Part shown: positions 1 to 11,002 of the stretch, piece after piece
Layout of the letters: every line of letters begins with the position of its first letter
How positions within the stretch are numbered: the first letter of the stretch is position 1
Origin: Icerya purchasi
Taxonomy: Eukaryota > Arthropoda > Insecta > Hemiptera > Monophlebidae
Direction of reading: 5' to 3'
Assembly: GCA_039619475.1 (NCBI GenBank)
Contig: CM077115.1
Location: 420,368,557-420,432,556 of the forward strand
Length of the DNA: 64,000 bases
Notes under the pieces: model-generated
What the model was told of the DNA's origin: nothing
Seen by the model: the letters and a program-made list of their open reading frames with translations, nothing else
The model's database searches: none
Program-made: the position numbers and the translations under genes

Positions 1-2047
1 TAATCTGCCGGTTGTGACTGTGATATAAAGAAGTATTGATTTGAACGTGCCGCTGGTAATCAAGCTACAATGATGGTTCTCCACGAAACCAGTAAAATTT
101 TAACCATCTTCAGCGATATACACTTAAGACGAGCGAGTTTATCAAATGTTATGAAAACTCACTGTACGATATAATAAGTGATCCGGTTAAACGGTTTCGA
201 TGTGTATTGCTCTCTGTACATACAGGCTTACTAATTAATCCAAGAGTATTAACTGAAGAATAGTCACGTTAAATAAACCGTTTAGTTTGAGGATATTTTT
301 TTTCTTTATAATTCATGTCATTTAATAAAGTAAAAGGTTTGAAAAGGTCGTATTTTTAGTGGCTGTTTTAAGCCTTTTAAATTTCATGAAATTTGATTTC
401 GTCAGTGGTGAAAAATTTACTTTCAAGTTGTTTTTTTTTTGTTTTTTTTGAGAATCCTATCGTTATTGACTTTGGAGAAGCTACGAATACATTTTTTCAA
501 CGGCCGACGTAGTTCATTAGTGAAAGGGAAATTTATTTTATTTAGAACGCGTTGATGACGGGAAATTAGAGGCTCGTTGTGGGTTGTTTAGATGAGGTTA
601 TGTTGATAAAGAATTGAGAGCAGGAAAAACAGAGGATTTTGAAGAGATTACGTTTTGCGATTTATGCTAACGACGGCCAGCTAATTGCGACCTGTTGTTG
701 TTCAATAATACAATACAAAAACGTGAATAGAATGAGGAATAATATGCTATTGTGCATAGAAATGATAAGATATCGATAGTAACCAAGCACAATGGCTACT
801 GACAAAAATCGATAAAAAACGAAATAATTCAATAGGATACACGAAATAACGACTATCACTATGTCACTCTATACGTTTGTAACACTTTTCTCCCAAATAC
901 GAGCTTAAATTAACCGTTATGTAGAAATTCCGATTCATTTTTATTTTCTTATAAAAAAACGTGAAAAACTATTTCCGTAAAAAAAAAAAGAAAAAAGAGT
1001 AACGATAATTCAAATTCTTTTCAATCAGATTTAGAAACTGTTCTCAGAAATTTTTCCCCCGAATAAATGAAATATTCCGAAACAGATACATTTCTGCTGT
1101 TCGCAGAATTCGCAAAATATGTAGGTTTTAAAACTAAAAACTCCCGACGTTTTGTTAGAAAAAAAAAAAAAGGAAAAACACTCTAGATTTTTACCAATGT
1201 GATGCGTTTATTTTTTTGTTTTTTTTTTTTTTTTTTTAATTTTAAACCAGCTATTTATCGTGTGCAACCACTAAGTTTATTGTGCGTAGAGTCAAACGCT
1301 ATAGCGTTATAGTAAATAATATAAATAATAGATTTTAATTACGTTACTTTGTGAATTTTTAGTGCTTCAACGAAAGTGGTTGATTAGTAAAATTCTCACT
1401 TCCGGACAAGTGTGCGGTACGGAAGGGGCAAGAATTTCATTACAAAAGAAGCATGGGGATGGTGAAGGACCATTTAAAAATTATACTTAAAAATAATTAA
1501 TTTAAATTAATCGAAATAACTTTTTGAAATGATAAAAAAAATCAAACTCAACCCCGGTATCTTAGAAATTATTTTTTTGTAAAAAGTTACTTCTGCCTTC
1601 TGCATAATATGCTGAAGGTGAAAATAAAATAATGCCTGAAAATCTTGCGAACAAAATATAGGGAATTCAGGTCACTGTTGATTTTGAATAAGCCCATAAT
1701 TTTAAGAATTTAGTTTCAATTCAAATCGTTGCATTTATTAAAGTGTTTTATCCTGTTTCCGTTCTTTCTTTTTTTTTTTTGTCAGATCACTCTGTATATA
1801 AATATATTTTAAAGTCTTGTAGTAATTTTCGAAATGAAAATTTTCACAAAACATAAAAAGCTAAACGTTAAAAAGCCATTGTCACAAAATGACCAATGAT
1901 CAAAGTGAATAATAATTTTAACACAAGGACACTCACCTATACACATAATAATCGACAACAAATGGATAATAGCAATGAGAGTTGACTTATTTCAGCCTGC
2001 TTAGAAAAAAGGTTTTAGTTCAGTCGTTTTACAGAACAAGTGCCTAC
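1..2047. other. AT-rich stretch, no gene seen
   Basis: I see no splice-bounded coding island, RNA gene or recognisable transposon here. The stretch is AT-rich with many A and T runs (for example the T-run near 1217–1237). It could be intergenic or an intron of the + strand gene whose first supported exon starts at 9407. Confidence 0.5.
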
Positions 2048-2480
2048 TCTTTTTTTTTTTTTTTTTTTTTTTGAATAAAAAAGAGCCATTTTAGAAACGT
2101 AGTAATTAAAGAAAACATATAGGAATTGAATATTATACGTATGCGTTGGAAAAAGTCGGTCTGTAGCCTTAATAAACAAAATCCGCATAAATCAAAAAAG
2201 AGAAAGAAAAACACACATAGCTCTTTTTCTTGTTGTCTCTTTTTTAACAGAGGAACAAGGAAAGCCAAGGGATAACAACTTCGAATAAAGAATGGCACGC
2301 GTTCGGTCGAAAGGAATGAACATTCAAAGAAGATATGGTTGGAATCACTGACAGCTCCGAGACAATGATGACAGTTTGGAGAGGGTGTTAAACAGATAAT
2401 CGAGCGTAATTAAGACGCAAACGAATAGCGGAGACAATAGCGAAACGGCGTAGACTAGAAAAATCATAACCCAGGCTAGG
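2048..2480 (-). mobile_element. Non-LTR retrotransposon 3' fragment (RT–RNase H family)
   Basis: Read on the minus strand, the frames match in pieces the C-terminal end of the RT–RNase H family whose best copy is at 35580–38443. Seen are an RRFAIVSAIRLRLN-like stretch, then SNHIFFECSFLSTERVPFF, equivalent to the zinc-knuckle tail ADHVIFECSTLSVERSALY of that copy. Frames change between pieces, so it is a decayed 5'-truncated copy. A long T-run on + (about 2050–2072) fits a minus-strand poly(A) tail. Confidence 0.65.
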
Positions 2481-2749
2481 TGGGGAAAGTTGGCTGGATG
2501 GGCAAATATATATATAAAAGTAGGTTAGCTCTTGAAAAAGCGAATAAAATAATATTGGAATCGACGGTTAATAAATTCAAAAGAAGAATGGTTTCCAAGG
2601 TTGTTGAATTTATCTGCATGTTGTTACAAAAGTTCACATTAGGCTCCAACTGTTCGAAACAGATTGTTCATCACCAGAGAGAGAGAGAGAGAGAACTGAC
2701 GCGACACAAAAACGATCCAAGTTTCGCAATTGTTCATAAGATATTGTCA

Positions 2750-3430
2750 TTTAGAACAAACGTAATTTACTACACTGATGGATCCAGTTCGGAAAGCTCA
2801 ACAGGATATTTGAAAAATACAATCACATTTAAACTTTACCTTTCTCGACGTTGTCTTCAGAATTGTATGGTATATTTTTAGCTTTGGCATACGCGTCAGA
2901 CACGCACCAAACAAACATAACTATTGTGTAACTGGCTCCATGCTCGCTAAGGGAACAAAAAGCGCAACCACATAATAGTGCGTTGCAAAAAAAACCCGAT
3001 CTCTCATTCCGTTACTTATTCGGATACCGGGACATTCGGGCATTTTGGAAAACACAATTGCCGGCAGAGCAGCAAAGGAAGCAGTACTGGTATGCGACCT
3101 GCTCCGAATGCAATCGGACGTTAAATATCTAATCAAAAAAAAAAAAAACCTTTCTGGATCCTGTAGCAAGACAAGTGGACTAACTCCAGACACCATCACA
3201 CCTTCGCTTCATTAAAGCCAACGTCTGTGTTTCACTGAAATCACTTTTCCTCGCATCGTAAGAGCCAGAGACCGCTCTGTGTTGGGGCTTCCCATCGGGC
3301 ACACAAGATATTCACACGGTCATATTTTGTCTGGACTCTCCGCTGTGCTATGCTCTTCATGCAACGTCCCTATCTCTGTTACTCTCGTCCTATGTGTCCG
3401 ATCTTAATTTGTAACATGGTTTCTATCGAA
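2750..3430 (+). mobile_element. Degenerate RNase H fragment of a non-LTR retrotransposon
   Basis: Translation gives an RNase H first motif (YYTDGSSSESSTGY near 2771). After stops and a frame change comes RIPGHSGI, then AGRAAKEA (about 3020–3085), matching the GHSGI...ADxAAKEA end of I-group RNase H domains. Next comes LGLPIGHTRYSHGHILSGL and a Cys-rich tail (about 3275–3400). Wording differs from the family at 35580–38443, so this is a second family, closer to the piece at 10030–10330. Stops and frameshifts show it is dead. Confidence 0.65.
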
Positions 3431-3827
3431 AATGGACGCGCGGATCGATTAATAATAAATTTTTGCAAAAACAAAATAAAAAACGGGGGAGAAAATGTGA
3501 TTTTTCAAACTTCAATTACACTTGTTGTTCTCAAATTGTAGCTTTTCATGGTGCTTATTTATGTACAATGTATTATTGCTATTACAAGTTTCGCAAAAAC
3601 ATGAAAGCACGTGCTTCAGAAAAAAAAGGCTGACGTTTGTTTCTCTAACATAGTGGTCACGTAGCAAAAAACTAAACGTGCATTTCCTTTGAGAGGAGTC
3701 GCTCGGACAGTCGCATTAATTAGAAGTGAGTAAAAAGCTGAAAATAAACCTCTTAAAATGACCGCTGCAAGCATGCTCTTTTGAGGCTTAGGCTGCAACT
3801 TCTATTGAGACTTCGAGCGTTAAAAAA

Positions 3828-4240
3828 TGATCATGACCACGTGAGAGATCTCTCACGTGTCTAGAAAAATTAGTAATATGCAGTGTGTGTGTAACGCGCT
3901 TTAGTTGTTCTGCCGGTATAAATAGTGCTCGCTTTAACTCTGATAAGACTAAGTTCGCGTTGTTTGCCCACTCAGCGCGCTCTAAGTAATTCGGAGAAGC
4001 ACTAAAAAAGGGCCTGGAACGGAAAAGCGAGTAGGTGATCAGACAGGTGTAAATATACTTCTCTAAACGGGCGATACGCCTAACATCTCGTTGCGCACTC
4101 TTCTCGAACCGTTGGTAATCGAATTTCTACTGATTGAATAAAACTTTACTTTCTACTCTAGCCCCGTGTTAATCAAAAAATTTTCTTCTTTTTGAATTTT
4201 CCTTACTACTTCTCCGCGAGACCTTGGAAGTACTGCAAGA
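3828..4240 (+). mobile_element. Probable solo LTR of an LTR retrotransposon
   Basis: A compact GC-richer block holds a promoter and polyadenylation layout typical of an LTR: TATAAATAG at about 3917, a start region ending in GCGCGCTC, and GAATAAAAC at about 4136 followed by a T-rich stretch. No gag or pol sequence adjoins it, which suggests a solo LTR. The ends are estimates (TG near 3828, CA near 4236), and I could not identify a clear target-site duplication. It could instead be another Pol II unit such as a short gene promoter with a polyA site. Confidence 0.4.
3838..3859. promoter_or_regulatory. 22-bp perfect palindrome with two CACGTG E-boxes
   Basis: CACGTGAGAGA is followed at once by its exact reverse complement. 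Each end carries CACGTG, the E-box bound by bHLH–Zip proteins of the Myc/Max/USF type. It sits about 80 bp upstream of the TATAAATAG in the candidate LTR, an enhancer-like position. Function is inferred only from the motif. Confidence 0.5.
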
Positions 4241-4659
4241 TACAAGGGTATTTCTCTGTGTGTATACATCTGTTTATTTATAATAAAATTTATATAATCA
4301 GAAATTTTACCGGAAATGATTCATTTTTCAACAAATCCTTATTTATATAAACGCGTTAAATGAAAGTATAAAAAGGCAATTTCAGTTTTCAAAAAGGCAA
4401 AATTGCAATCGTGTGTTTCAAACTATGCCGAAAAAAAGCAGATATCTAAAATTTATTCAATAATTAATTTATCCTGAGCAGTGCACATATAACCTCTGTT
4501 GGCCAATTACATAACTGCCAAATAATCCGTATGGTAATTTTGTGGGGGACAAACAATTTGTTATATAACATTTTAATGACGGTTCCAGTTTGCTGGAATT
4601 CGCCACAGGCACATATTTTGCCTAAGGATAACGTTACACCAAAAGCCACGGTTCGTTGC

Positions 4660-5115
4660 CGGCGCGTTATAATGAACAGGCGTGTTGGTTTTCAGAGTCG
4701 AGGGAAAATTTTCAATTTCGCTAACGTGTTAAACTTACCTTTATTTTTTCGATTAGCATTGAGTAATCTCGTGGGGAATTGAAACGAATTATAAGAACAT
4801 TTCACGATAAACAAATTATTAAAAATTAGAAAGAAAATATTTTAAACGAAAAAAAAAAAAAAAAATGCTCTGAAAAAAAAAAGTAAAAGGCGTTTAATTA
4901 TGTTTACTACAATTTTTCCCACTTTAAAATATTTTCTTTCAAATTTGATTTTTAGTTACGACTTTATCGTATAATATTCTCGCAATTCGTTTTAATTCCC
5001 GCTAAGTCCCTCTATTCAGTATTAATCGAGTGAACAAATAACAGTAAGTGTAACACATTAGCGAAATTGAAAATTTTTCCTCGACTCTGAAAACCAACAC
5101 GCCTGTTTATTAATG
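4660..5115. repeat. Fold-back inverted repeat, arms about 180–200 bp
   Basis: The left arm (about 4672–4845) and the reverse complement of the right arm (about 4920–5110) align imperfectly. Shared stretches include AACAGGCGTGTTGGTTTTCA, GGAAAAATTTTCAATTTCGC with one mismatch, and AGAAAGAAAATATTTTAAA. The loop of about 70 bp is A-rich. The sequence could form a long hairpin and could be a fold-back element or the inverted end of the adjacent Harbinger-like remnant. Confidence 0.65.
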
Positions 5116-5399
5116 GCTTTCGATGTAATGTTTCCGGCGGCGAAACATGGCTGCTTCGAGAAATCGTGCTCGCGACGAAACGCGCCTGCGACAAATCGTG
5201 CCGGTTCCTTATAGGTATGTGTGTCCGCACTTGTTCAACTTTACGTGCGTCAAAGGCATGCATAATAGCGCAAGGGGAGAGGCACGTGAGGCATTTGTTT
5301 GAGTTGAACAGAAGTGTTGAACGTATTGAACCTTGGAACGACCGGCGAAGCGCAAGTGGTGGGTTTACGTGCGTCATTCCGTGCCTCTTCACTCGAAAA

Positions 5400-5800
5400 C
5401 CGCCGATTCAGAACTTCTTATTCCAAATGGAAATGCAAGAAATGAGCCCACCGCCTAAACAACAACCAGTACGATTGCTGATACCACCACGTCAACGCAG
5501 CTTCCTAAGCAGCCAGCAACAACCACTTTTCTAACTCCATCCCCATCTGATGCTGAACTGTTGCCCGGGTCCCAGCGTATCCTATCGCACCTGTTCCGTC
5601 AGATTCTGTAGCATCATCTCCAACATCTTCTGTCGTTCCATCCCCGTCATACTCGACTACCAGTACTGGAGTTCGTACCAATAATAATCGAGCTCTAGTT
5701 TATCTCGATCTCGATGCTGCTGACGTGGTTGAAAACGGTGGCTTTGATATGAACCGTTTTTTAACATTCAGCAACAACCGATGTACTTTCTGTGAATGAG
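5400..5800 (+). pseudogene. Degenerate S/T/P-rich open frame
   Basis: The + strand reads as Thr/Ser/Pro-rich protein (TTSTIADTTTSTQLPKQP, then after one frame change PSDSVASSPTSSVVPSPSYS, then NNRALVYLDLDAADVVENGG) up to a TGA near 5800. An in-frame TAA near 5456 and a frameshift near 5566–5575 break it. Composition is unlike the surrounding AT-rich DNA. It lies beside a PIF/Harbinger transposase remnant on the other strand and might be a decayed second ORF of a transposon. I do not recognise it. Confidence 0.3.
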
Positions 5801-6004
5801 GTACTTTCTGAATTACATTATGCTTACTAAAATTACTAACTAATGTACTTTTCAGACACTTTAATTCCTCTATGATACTTTACGGATTTTTCTCAAGAAA
5901 TATACGTAGGTACAATGCACACTTTTTCCTATATATCACTTTTGCTGTGATTATTATTTTGAAAAATTAGAATAAACACACGTTACTAAAAAATTACTTA
6001 TACT

Positions 6005-6409
6005 TACCTCGATGTAATCCTACGGTGTTTCAATTATACCTTTCAAAACGATGGGTATAATTTCTGATATAGAGTTTGTTTGGAAACTTTGAATAGATAA
6101 AAAAGGAGATTCGATTGAATCGCCTGCGGCGAAAAATCTTACGAGTGATAGCCGGCCTATTGTACGGATAGCTTCACGGAAGCGTGTGTCCTTTTTTTCT
6201 ATTTTTCCCCGAATCAGATTTAGAAAACAATCAAAGTTGATCTTCAACATTCGAGTAAAGTTTTTGAACAATAAATCATCTGTACTCAACATTCTGAAAT
6301 CTTGTAATCTGGAGTTTTCAAAAAGTCCGAAACCTACAGGGATTTCGTCTTTCTTCCGTGTTTCAAAACTAAGCAAAAGTAGGGACAGCGCGTCGGCGGA
6401 CTCCATCAC
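6005..6409 (-). pseudogene. PIF/Harbinger (ALP1-like) transposase, N-terminal exon remnant
   Basis: The minus-strand frame of about 130 codons, starting at the ATG at 6409, shows the N-terminal helical region seen before the DDE domain in insect ALP1-like Harbinger transposases: DFRML, then MLKINFDCFLNLIRGKIEKK, DTRFREAIRTIGRLSLVRFF, AAGDSIESPFLSIQSFQTNS, and SEIIPIVLKGI. The expected DDE catalytic part is not found. Just after the final in-frame TAG comes GAG followed by GTAAGTATAAG, a good splice donor, so this looks like a first transposase exon with a nonsense mutation just before its junction. Family assignment is from memory of conserved wording. Confidence 0.6.
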
Positions 6410-6549
6410 GAGGTGGTTGCACAGAACCTACTGACGAGACGCACAGACGAGTTGAACATGTGCGGACGGAAATTGCTTGCCTTTCGAGCATGCGTCTAGA
6501 CGCAAAGCGCACAAGTGCGGACATGGCATATGATCCATCGGCAATTATA

Positions 6550-7470
6550 CTCTCGATCCGCTATTAATTATAGAAAATAGTTAAATGAACTAAGCAGTAT
6601 TTGTCTAAATATAGCGGATTTATTTATTACGGTCTTTACACATTTCCTGCACGTAGTAAAAATCAAAAATAACGCGATGCTGCAGTTTCACGAGTAAGAC
6701 GTGAACGAAAAACCACCTTCAAACTCGCCTTAAATTTATAAAATTTATAAGTTCGATGATTCGATTTCGTATCTTAAAACCTTCCGTTTCTGAAATAAAT
6801 GCAGTTTTTGAAGAAAGGGCGGAATTTTTCCGGAAACCTATAACCCGTTCAAGATATCACTAAAAATATGCACCGCAGACGAAACTTTGGCTGAAATTTT
6901 TTTTGTCAACAAAAACGAAAAACAAAAAACAAAAAATAGAACAGCCTAATTCGTAACAATTAAATTTGAAATCTCTACCGAAGTCATTTAAATTCAAAAC
7001 GAGTTCTTGACGTTTGAAAAATGTAAAATTAATAATCAGGCAAATGTAACCAAAGCCAACTTTTCAGTCTTCATTAAAGTCATGCGATTCTATCTGACGC
7101 AAGAGTTGTTGTGCTAGATTTTTAAACGTATCCCATTTATTCATTTACGACAATCGGCTTTAATGCCTGGATGATGATCTTCTTCTCGAGTGTTACGAAC
7201 AGACTATGAATATACTCGCGCAAGCCAAATCGTTCTAGTTTATTTAATGAAATCGAATGTTTTTGTCAACTTCCGCCTCCTGCAAATTAAGCGATAATCT
7301 ATTTGAAAAAAAAAAAAAAAAAAGTACAACTATTTCTTATGTATAAATTCTGTTCCCTTCTAATTCGAAATGTTTGGAATTTGATACCGGTATGTAACTG
7401 AAAACATTTAATGTACTTCAATCTCTATGAAGGTGAATAGGAAGTGCTCACCGGTTTCTTCTTCTTAGAA
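6550..7470. other. No gene seen
   Basis: AT-rich sequence with A- and T-runs and no frame, RNA or transposon signature that I can support. Confidence 0.5.
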
Positions 7471-7474
7471 AGAA

Positions 7475-8020
7475 GTTTTTTTTTTTTTTTTTTGCTTTTG
7501 GGTACGCTAACGAAGAGCAACAGCTCAATCAACCAAGGAATCTAAATAATGGATTAAAAAGAGCATAACATATTTTAATCGGGCGCGAGATAGAATGAAT
7601 GAAAGTAGCTAGAATAGGAACAACTGACAAGGAAGGAAATGAGAAAAACTATAAGAGTTCAAAAGCTGAGAATAGAAGAGAGAACGTTCTGAATAAAGTG
7701 AGGAACATTCGAAGATAACATGATTGACATTACGCAGAAAAAAGAAATTTTCTGGGTGAATACCGTGGGCAAGAGACGAGGAAAAAAAGGAAAAAGTGAC
7801 GAAGGAAGAAATGTATGACCGGAACGAAGGCGACGTATGGCAGTGATCAGGGGACAACAAAAAGAAAAGGAAACTTGTCAACAGTTAAAGGCCGCATGGA
7901 AAGATAAAAGGAATTCGGAGAAAAGGGAAAACACAATAAGATTAGGAGTTGGGTTGACAACTTTGAATTTCCAATTCGTATAAGTTGTTGACAATTTTTC
8001 TATCTAAGAGTGATGTCAAA
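7475..8020 (-). mobile_element. Non-LTR retrotransposon 3' fragment, inverted twin of 15205–15740
   Basis: On the minus strand the frame contains HTSPSFRSYISSFVTFSFFS and NVNHVIFECSSLYSERSLFY, the C-terminal zinc-knuckle region of the RT–RNase H family at 35580–38443. A T-run (about 7479–7496) gives the minus-strand poly(A) tail. Almost the whole segment reappears in reverse orientation at 15205–15740, including noncoding-like sequence up to ATCACTCTTA near 8010. The two copies are visibly much closer to each other than to other copies. Confidence 0.8.
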
Positions 8021-8516
8021 AGCTTTTTGAAAATAGAAAAAAAAACAAAAAAACCCTTAGTTATTACGAAGAAAAGTTGGTTCGCGGTTAATCTACCTTT
8101 TGGAAACCGCACAGTGCGGCACGTAGAAGATTTTTCGACCAACTCTATCAAATTAAACGACAGTTAACGTCCAGTCTTTTTTTTCTTTTTTTTTTTTAAA
8201 GCATCGGTTGATTTAATGGTAATTTTGAGTAATGACAAATTAGGATTAATGGCCTGGTACAGAGTGTAATTTGCCCAGATATAATTTTATATATAGGGAT
8301 GGAGTGTTTTAAATGCATAACCTTGTAAAGTAGAATGCGACAGTTATGTGTTAGAATACGGCGATTATCGATCTCTGTGGCTGCAATAATACTTCGATGG
8401 TTTTGAAGAACTTCATTTAGAGCGATTACATAATCTTTAATTTTGGTGTCGCCTGTGCCGCGAATGTGATGGCGCCTGTTCCCCAATATCCGAAAGATCT
8501 CTAAAAGGGGCAGAAA

Positions 8517-8613
8517 CTTTGTCCTTGAAGTTTTCGTAATGTTCTTGAAATTTTCCACGATGCTCTCAAAGTTTTCGCGATGCCCTTGAAGTTTTCCGCT
8601 ACGCCTTTTGAAG
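8517..8613. repeat. Degenerate tandem repeat, period about 20 bp
   Basis: Four to five imperfect units of the form (CGATGC)CCTTGAAGTTTTC follow one another: GTCCTTGAAGTTTTCGTAAT, GTTCTTGAAATTTTCCACGA, TGCTCTCAAAGTTTTCGCGA, TGCCCTTGAAGTTTTCCGCT, ACGCCTTTTGAAG. Confidence 0.75.
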
Positions 8614-8738
8614 ATTTTGTCAATGTGTTTGTTCCGTATGCTGATTTAGTAGGGAAAATTGCGGCGGATTAAATTGAATCATTAAGAAGAGAGGTCGATT
8701 TTATTAAATTTTGATGTTTAATTCATTGCGGACTCTGC

Positions 8739-9083
8739 CTTTTTTTTTTTTTTTTTTTTTTTTAGCAAAATGAAAACCGTAAAGCAGGTTTATTTGCGGT
8801 GATGTCACGAAAGTTCTCATCAGTAGGGCGAATGACCAAAAAGTATTATTGTTGCCAAGAGATAATAAAAGAACTACCGATCTATTGATAAGCAATTAAA
8901 AAATCGAAATGCGAAAGAGACAAGGTATTTTTAAAATGATTTTTTCTCGTAATCAATTTAATTATGTTTATCGAGCATTTACATGCTGGTCTTCATACTT
9001 TGAGAACCCGAAAGTTATAAAATTATACGCAAACCCTTCCCCCCTTGTAAAGCAATAATTTCAATTCTTAGACATTTTATTTA
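8739..9083. other. T-run and AT-rich stretch, no gene seen
   Basis: A run of about 24 T (8740–8763) could be the tail of a minus-strand retroposed sequence extending to about 8890, since that strand carries an AATAAA upstream of the A-run. I recognise no coding content. Confidence 0.3.
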
Positions 9084-9223
9084 TTGAACATTTCAGTCAA
9101 GTTCAACAGTAGCGCAGTACAGGTGTATGCAATTACGATTTTAAATATGATCGAATTTATTGTATCTCTTTTGAATCAGAGTTTTTTAAATTCCGTTAAA
9201 TACCCCGTACGGTTTATTCATAC

Positions 9224-9237
9224 ATACATATATATAT

Positions 9238-9279
<42 letters not shown>
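9224..9279. repeat. (AT)n / (ATAC) microsatellite
   Basis: Alternating TA and TACA units; a simple repeat lying in the intron upstream of the first supported exon. Confidence 0.95.
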
Positions 9280-9406
9280 CACCGAGAAATGTATGTGCGC
9301 AACTTTGCACTAGGCTCGTCGGTTTGCCGATCAGCGAGTTATACTTTTAATTTTAATCTATGCGTGTGCTGCAAATGATTATATGTAAAATTGTACGCGG
9401 TTGCAG

Positions 9407-9660
9407 GGTGTAATCGAACTGCACATGGAACTTATTAGAGCTAACACGGTTTGCGAAATTATCAGCGGCATTACGTTTCAGCAACCTCAATTGAACAATA
9501 ACCAAATTTTAAGTAGCGGAGTCATAGCAACGCCGGTTATTTCTCAGTGCTACGACAGGGACAGGCAAGGCTGGACGATCAAATGCGACTGCCATTCCGA
9601 CACCGTCCGCATCCATATGATATACAAGGATATACACAATATTCCTAGAAATCATCTGAG
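9407..9660 (+). CDS. Internal exon of an unrecognised + strand gene (exon a)
   Basis: The frame is open from a clean acceptor (GTTGCAG ending at 9406) to a GT at 9661: 84 codons plus two bases. It begins GVIELHMELIRANTVCEIIS and ends IYKDIHNIPRNHLR once joined. GC content and codon use are clearly higher than the flanks. The two leftover bases (AG) complete an Arg codon with the first base of the exon at 13100, giving HLRYVGWKAY across the junction. The donor (GAG then GTTCTAGC) is weak, so the right edge is the least certain part. The fragment is rich in alternating hydrophobic residues, with several Cys (GWTIKCDCHSDTVRIHM), suggesting a beta-rich domain. I do not recognise the family. Upstream exons must exist, since the exon opens in phase 0 behind an acceptor. 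Confidence 0.75.
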
Positions 9661-9739
9661 GTTCTAGCATTATAAATAATACGATATATATTTAATATGA
9701 AAATTAAAAATATATATATATATATATATAACATTGTAA

Positions 9740-9851
9740 AACTTTATTAAAAATATTATAAAAAACCTGTATTACAGAAATTATATTTTTAAAAATATTA
9801 AAAATATAATTTTTGTAATACACGTTTTTTATAACATTTTTAATAAAGTAA
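9740..9851. repeat. AT-rich hairpin (inverted repeat, arms about 55 bp)
   Basis: ACTTTATTAAAAATATTATA with AAAACCTGTATTACAGAAAT pairs with ATTTTTGTAATACACGTTTT followed by TATAACATTTTTAATAAAGT. The loop is only a few bases. It lies in the intron just after exon a. It resembles a palindromic MITE-like insertion. Confidence 0.8.
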
Positions 9852-10029
9852 TAACAGAAAATGGACAATATTATTTACAACTCAAATTGTAAAACTTATT
9901 TCTCTCAAAATAATAAATATAGAACGAAACGTTTTCAGGTTAATGCAAAATAACAAAGTGCTATCTGTTAAGCTGACAAAGAGTTTTCTTTTGCATTGAA
10001 CCATTTCTTTTTATATTTTTTTCTTTAGG

Positions 10030-10330
10030 AAATTTTTTTTTTTTTTTTTTTTTTTACACGCCATGTACAGCAACTAGGCTAGGAGCGTGCAAGCTAATTT
10101 AATATTAAATGGAAGAAACCAGTATAGATTTTAGGAAAGAGGACATAAAGGAAATTGTGTTAGGGTCACCCTGGAGGATGGTAGCAATGTTACTGCTCAT
10201 GTTCAATTTTTGCCGGAGGACGGAATAGGAAGGACATTCTAGCAGCAGATGTTTTACGGTCATGTTCGCATTGCATACGAGAATGTGCGGAGTTTTGTCG
10301 AGGATGTGCTTGTGCGTCAGGCTAGTGGGC
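10030..10330 (-). mobile_element. Non-LTR retrotransposon 3' end with poly(A), different family
   Basis: The minus strand reads GPTSLTHKHILDKTPHILVC, then NANMTVKHLLLECPSYSVLR, DPNTISFMSSFLKSILVSSI and a stop. This is the usual C-terminal end of I-group non-LTR ORF2 (TH.H...C......VKHLLLECP). A T-run at about 10032–10056 is the minus-strand poly(A) tail. The piece is in frame over about 75 codons. It is 5'-truncated near 10330 and resembles the family at 2750–3430 more than the main family in this window. Confidence 0.75.
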
Positions 10331-10334
10331 CCTA

Positions 10335-10870
10335 AACGTTTAATTTGTTATAAATTTTGTAATATTATTGAAGGTATACGTGAACATTTTTTGTACTGCA
10401 TTTAATTAACTCAGATAACCCTGTTTTGTTGTTTTTTTTAGAATTTTTTTAATCAGTTTTGTTCACGACCTGTATACAACCGAAATAATGCGTATTTGTC
10501 ACTTTTATTTATTTGTTTGTTATACTGACAGTCTCAAACTATTACTCCAACAAATAGTGCTGCTATGTTTCACCGAAACTACGTTTACAAACATTAATTA
10601 TATCACTCTGCATTATTAAATCCTACAAGAAGGATTGTAGGGCTAACACTGGGTTATTAGTACATTTCAAAAAATTACTTTAAAATTCGAAGAATAATTC
10701 GAATATTTCCAAAATTGGCCACGAAACGTCGGAACATCTTTATAAAGCGAACAGTAGCTTTGTAGCGGACTAGTTTTTAATTTGTCGGTAAGAAAAAGGA
10801 AAATAACGAAATTCACGTTTCGCTAGCGGACCGTCAAAACTTTATTCTCCAAATAAAGACGATTAGGCTC
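10335..10870. other. Intronic, no gene seen
   Basis: AT-rich intron sequence with no supported feature. Confidence 0.45.
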
Positions 10871-11002
10871 TCTGTGTCAGTCGTAAAACTACAGCGGTTT
10901 CATCCTAATAGTGACTATACTGTTGATGTACAAACTGTTGCTACAATCTCCTTCTTTTTCATCAGCTGTTACTATAGGCTTCCACTAATTTCTTTTATAT
11001 TA

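Larger units (their letters stand above)
5160..6540 (-). mobile_element. PIF/Harbinger-like element remnant with subterminal inverted motifs
   Basis: Around the transposase remnant are GC-rich flanks with related inverted words: GTCCGCACTTGTTCAACTTT near 5221 and, in opposite orientation, GAGTTGAACATGTGCGGAC near 6450 and CACAAGTGCGGACATG near 6510. Such inverted subterminal motifs fit the two ends of a DNA transposon. Exact termini and the 3-bp target duplication expected for PIF/Harbinger were not resolved. Confidence 0.4.

Noticed and set aside
6186..6434. Plus-strand frame of 82 codons
   Set aside because: Shadow of the Harbinger-like transposase frame on the other strand.
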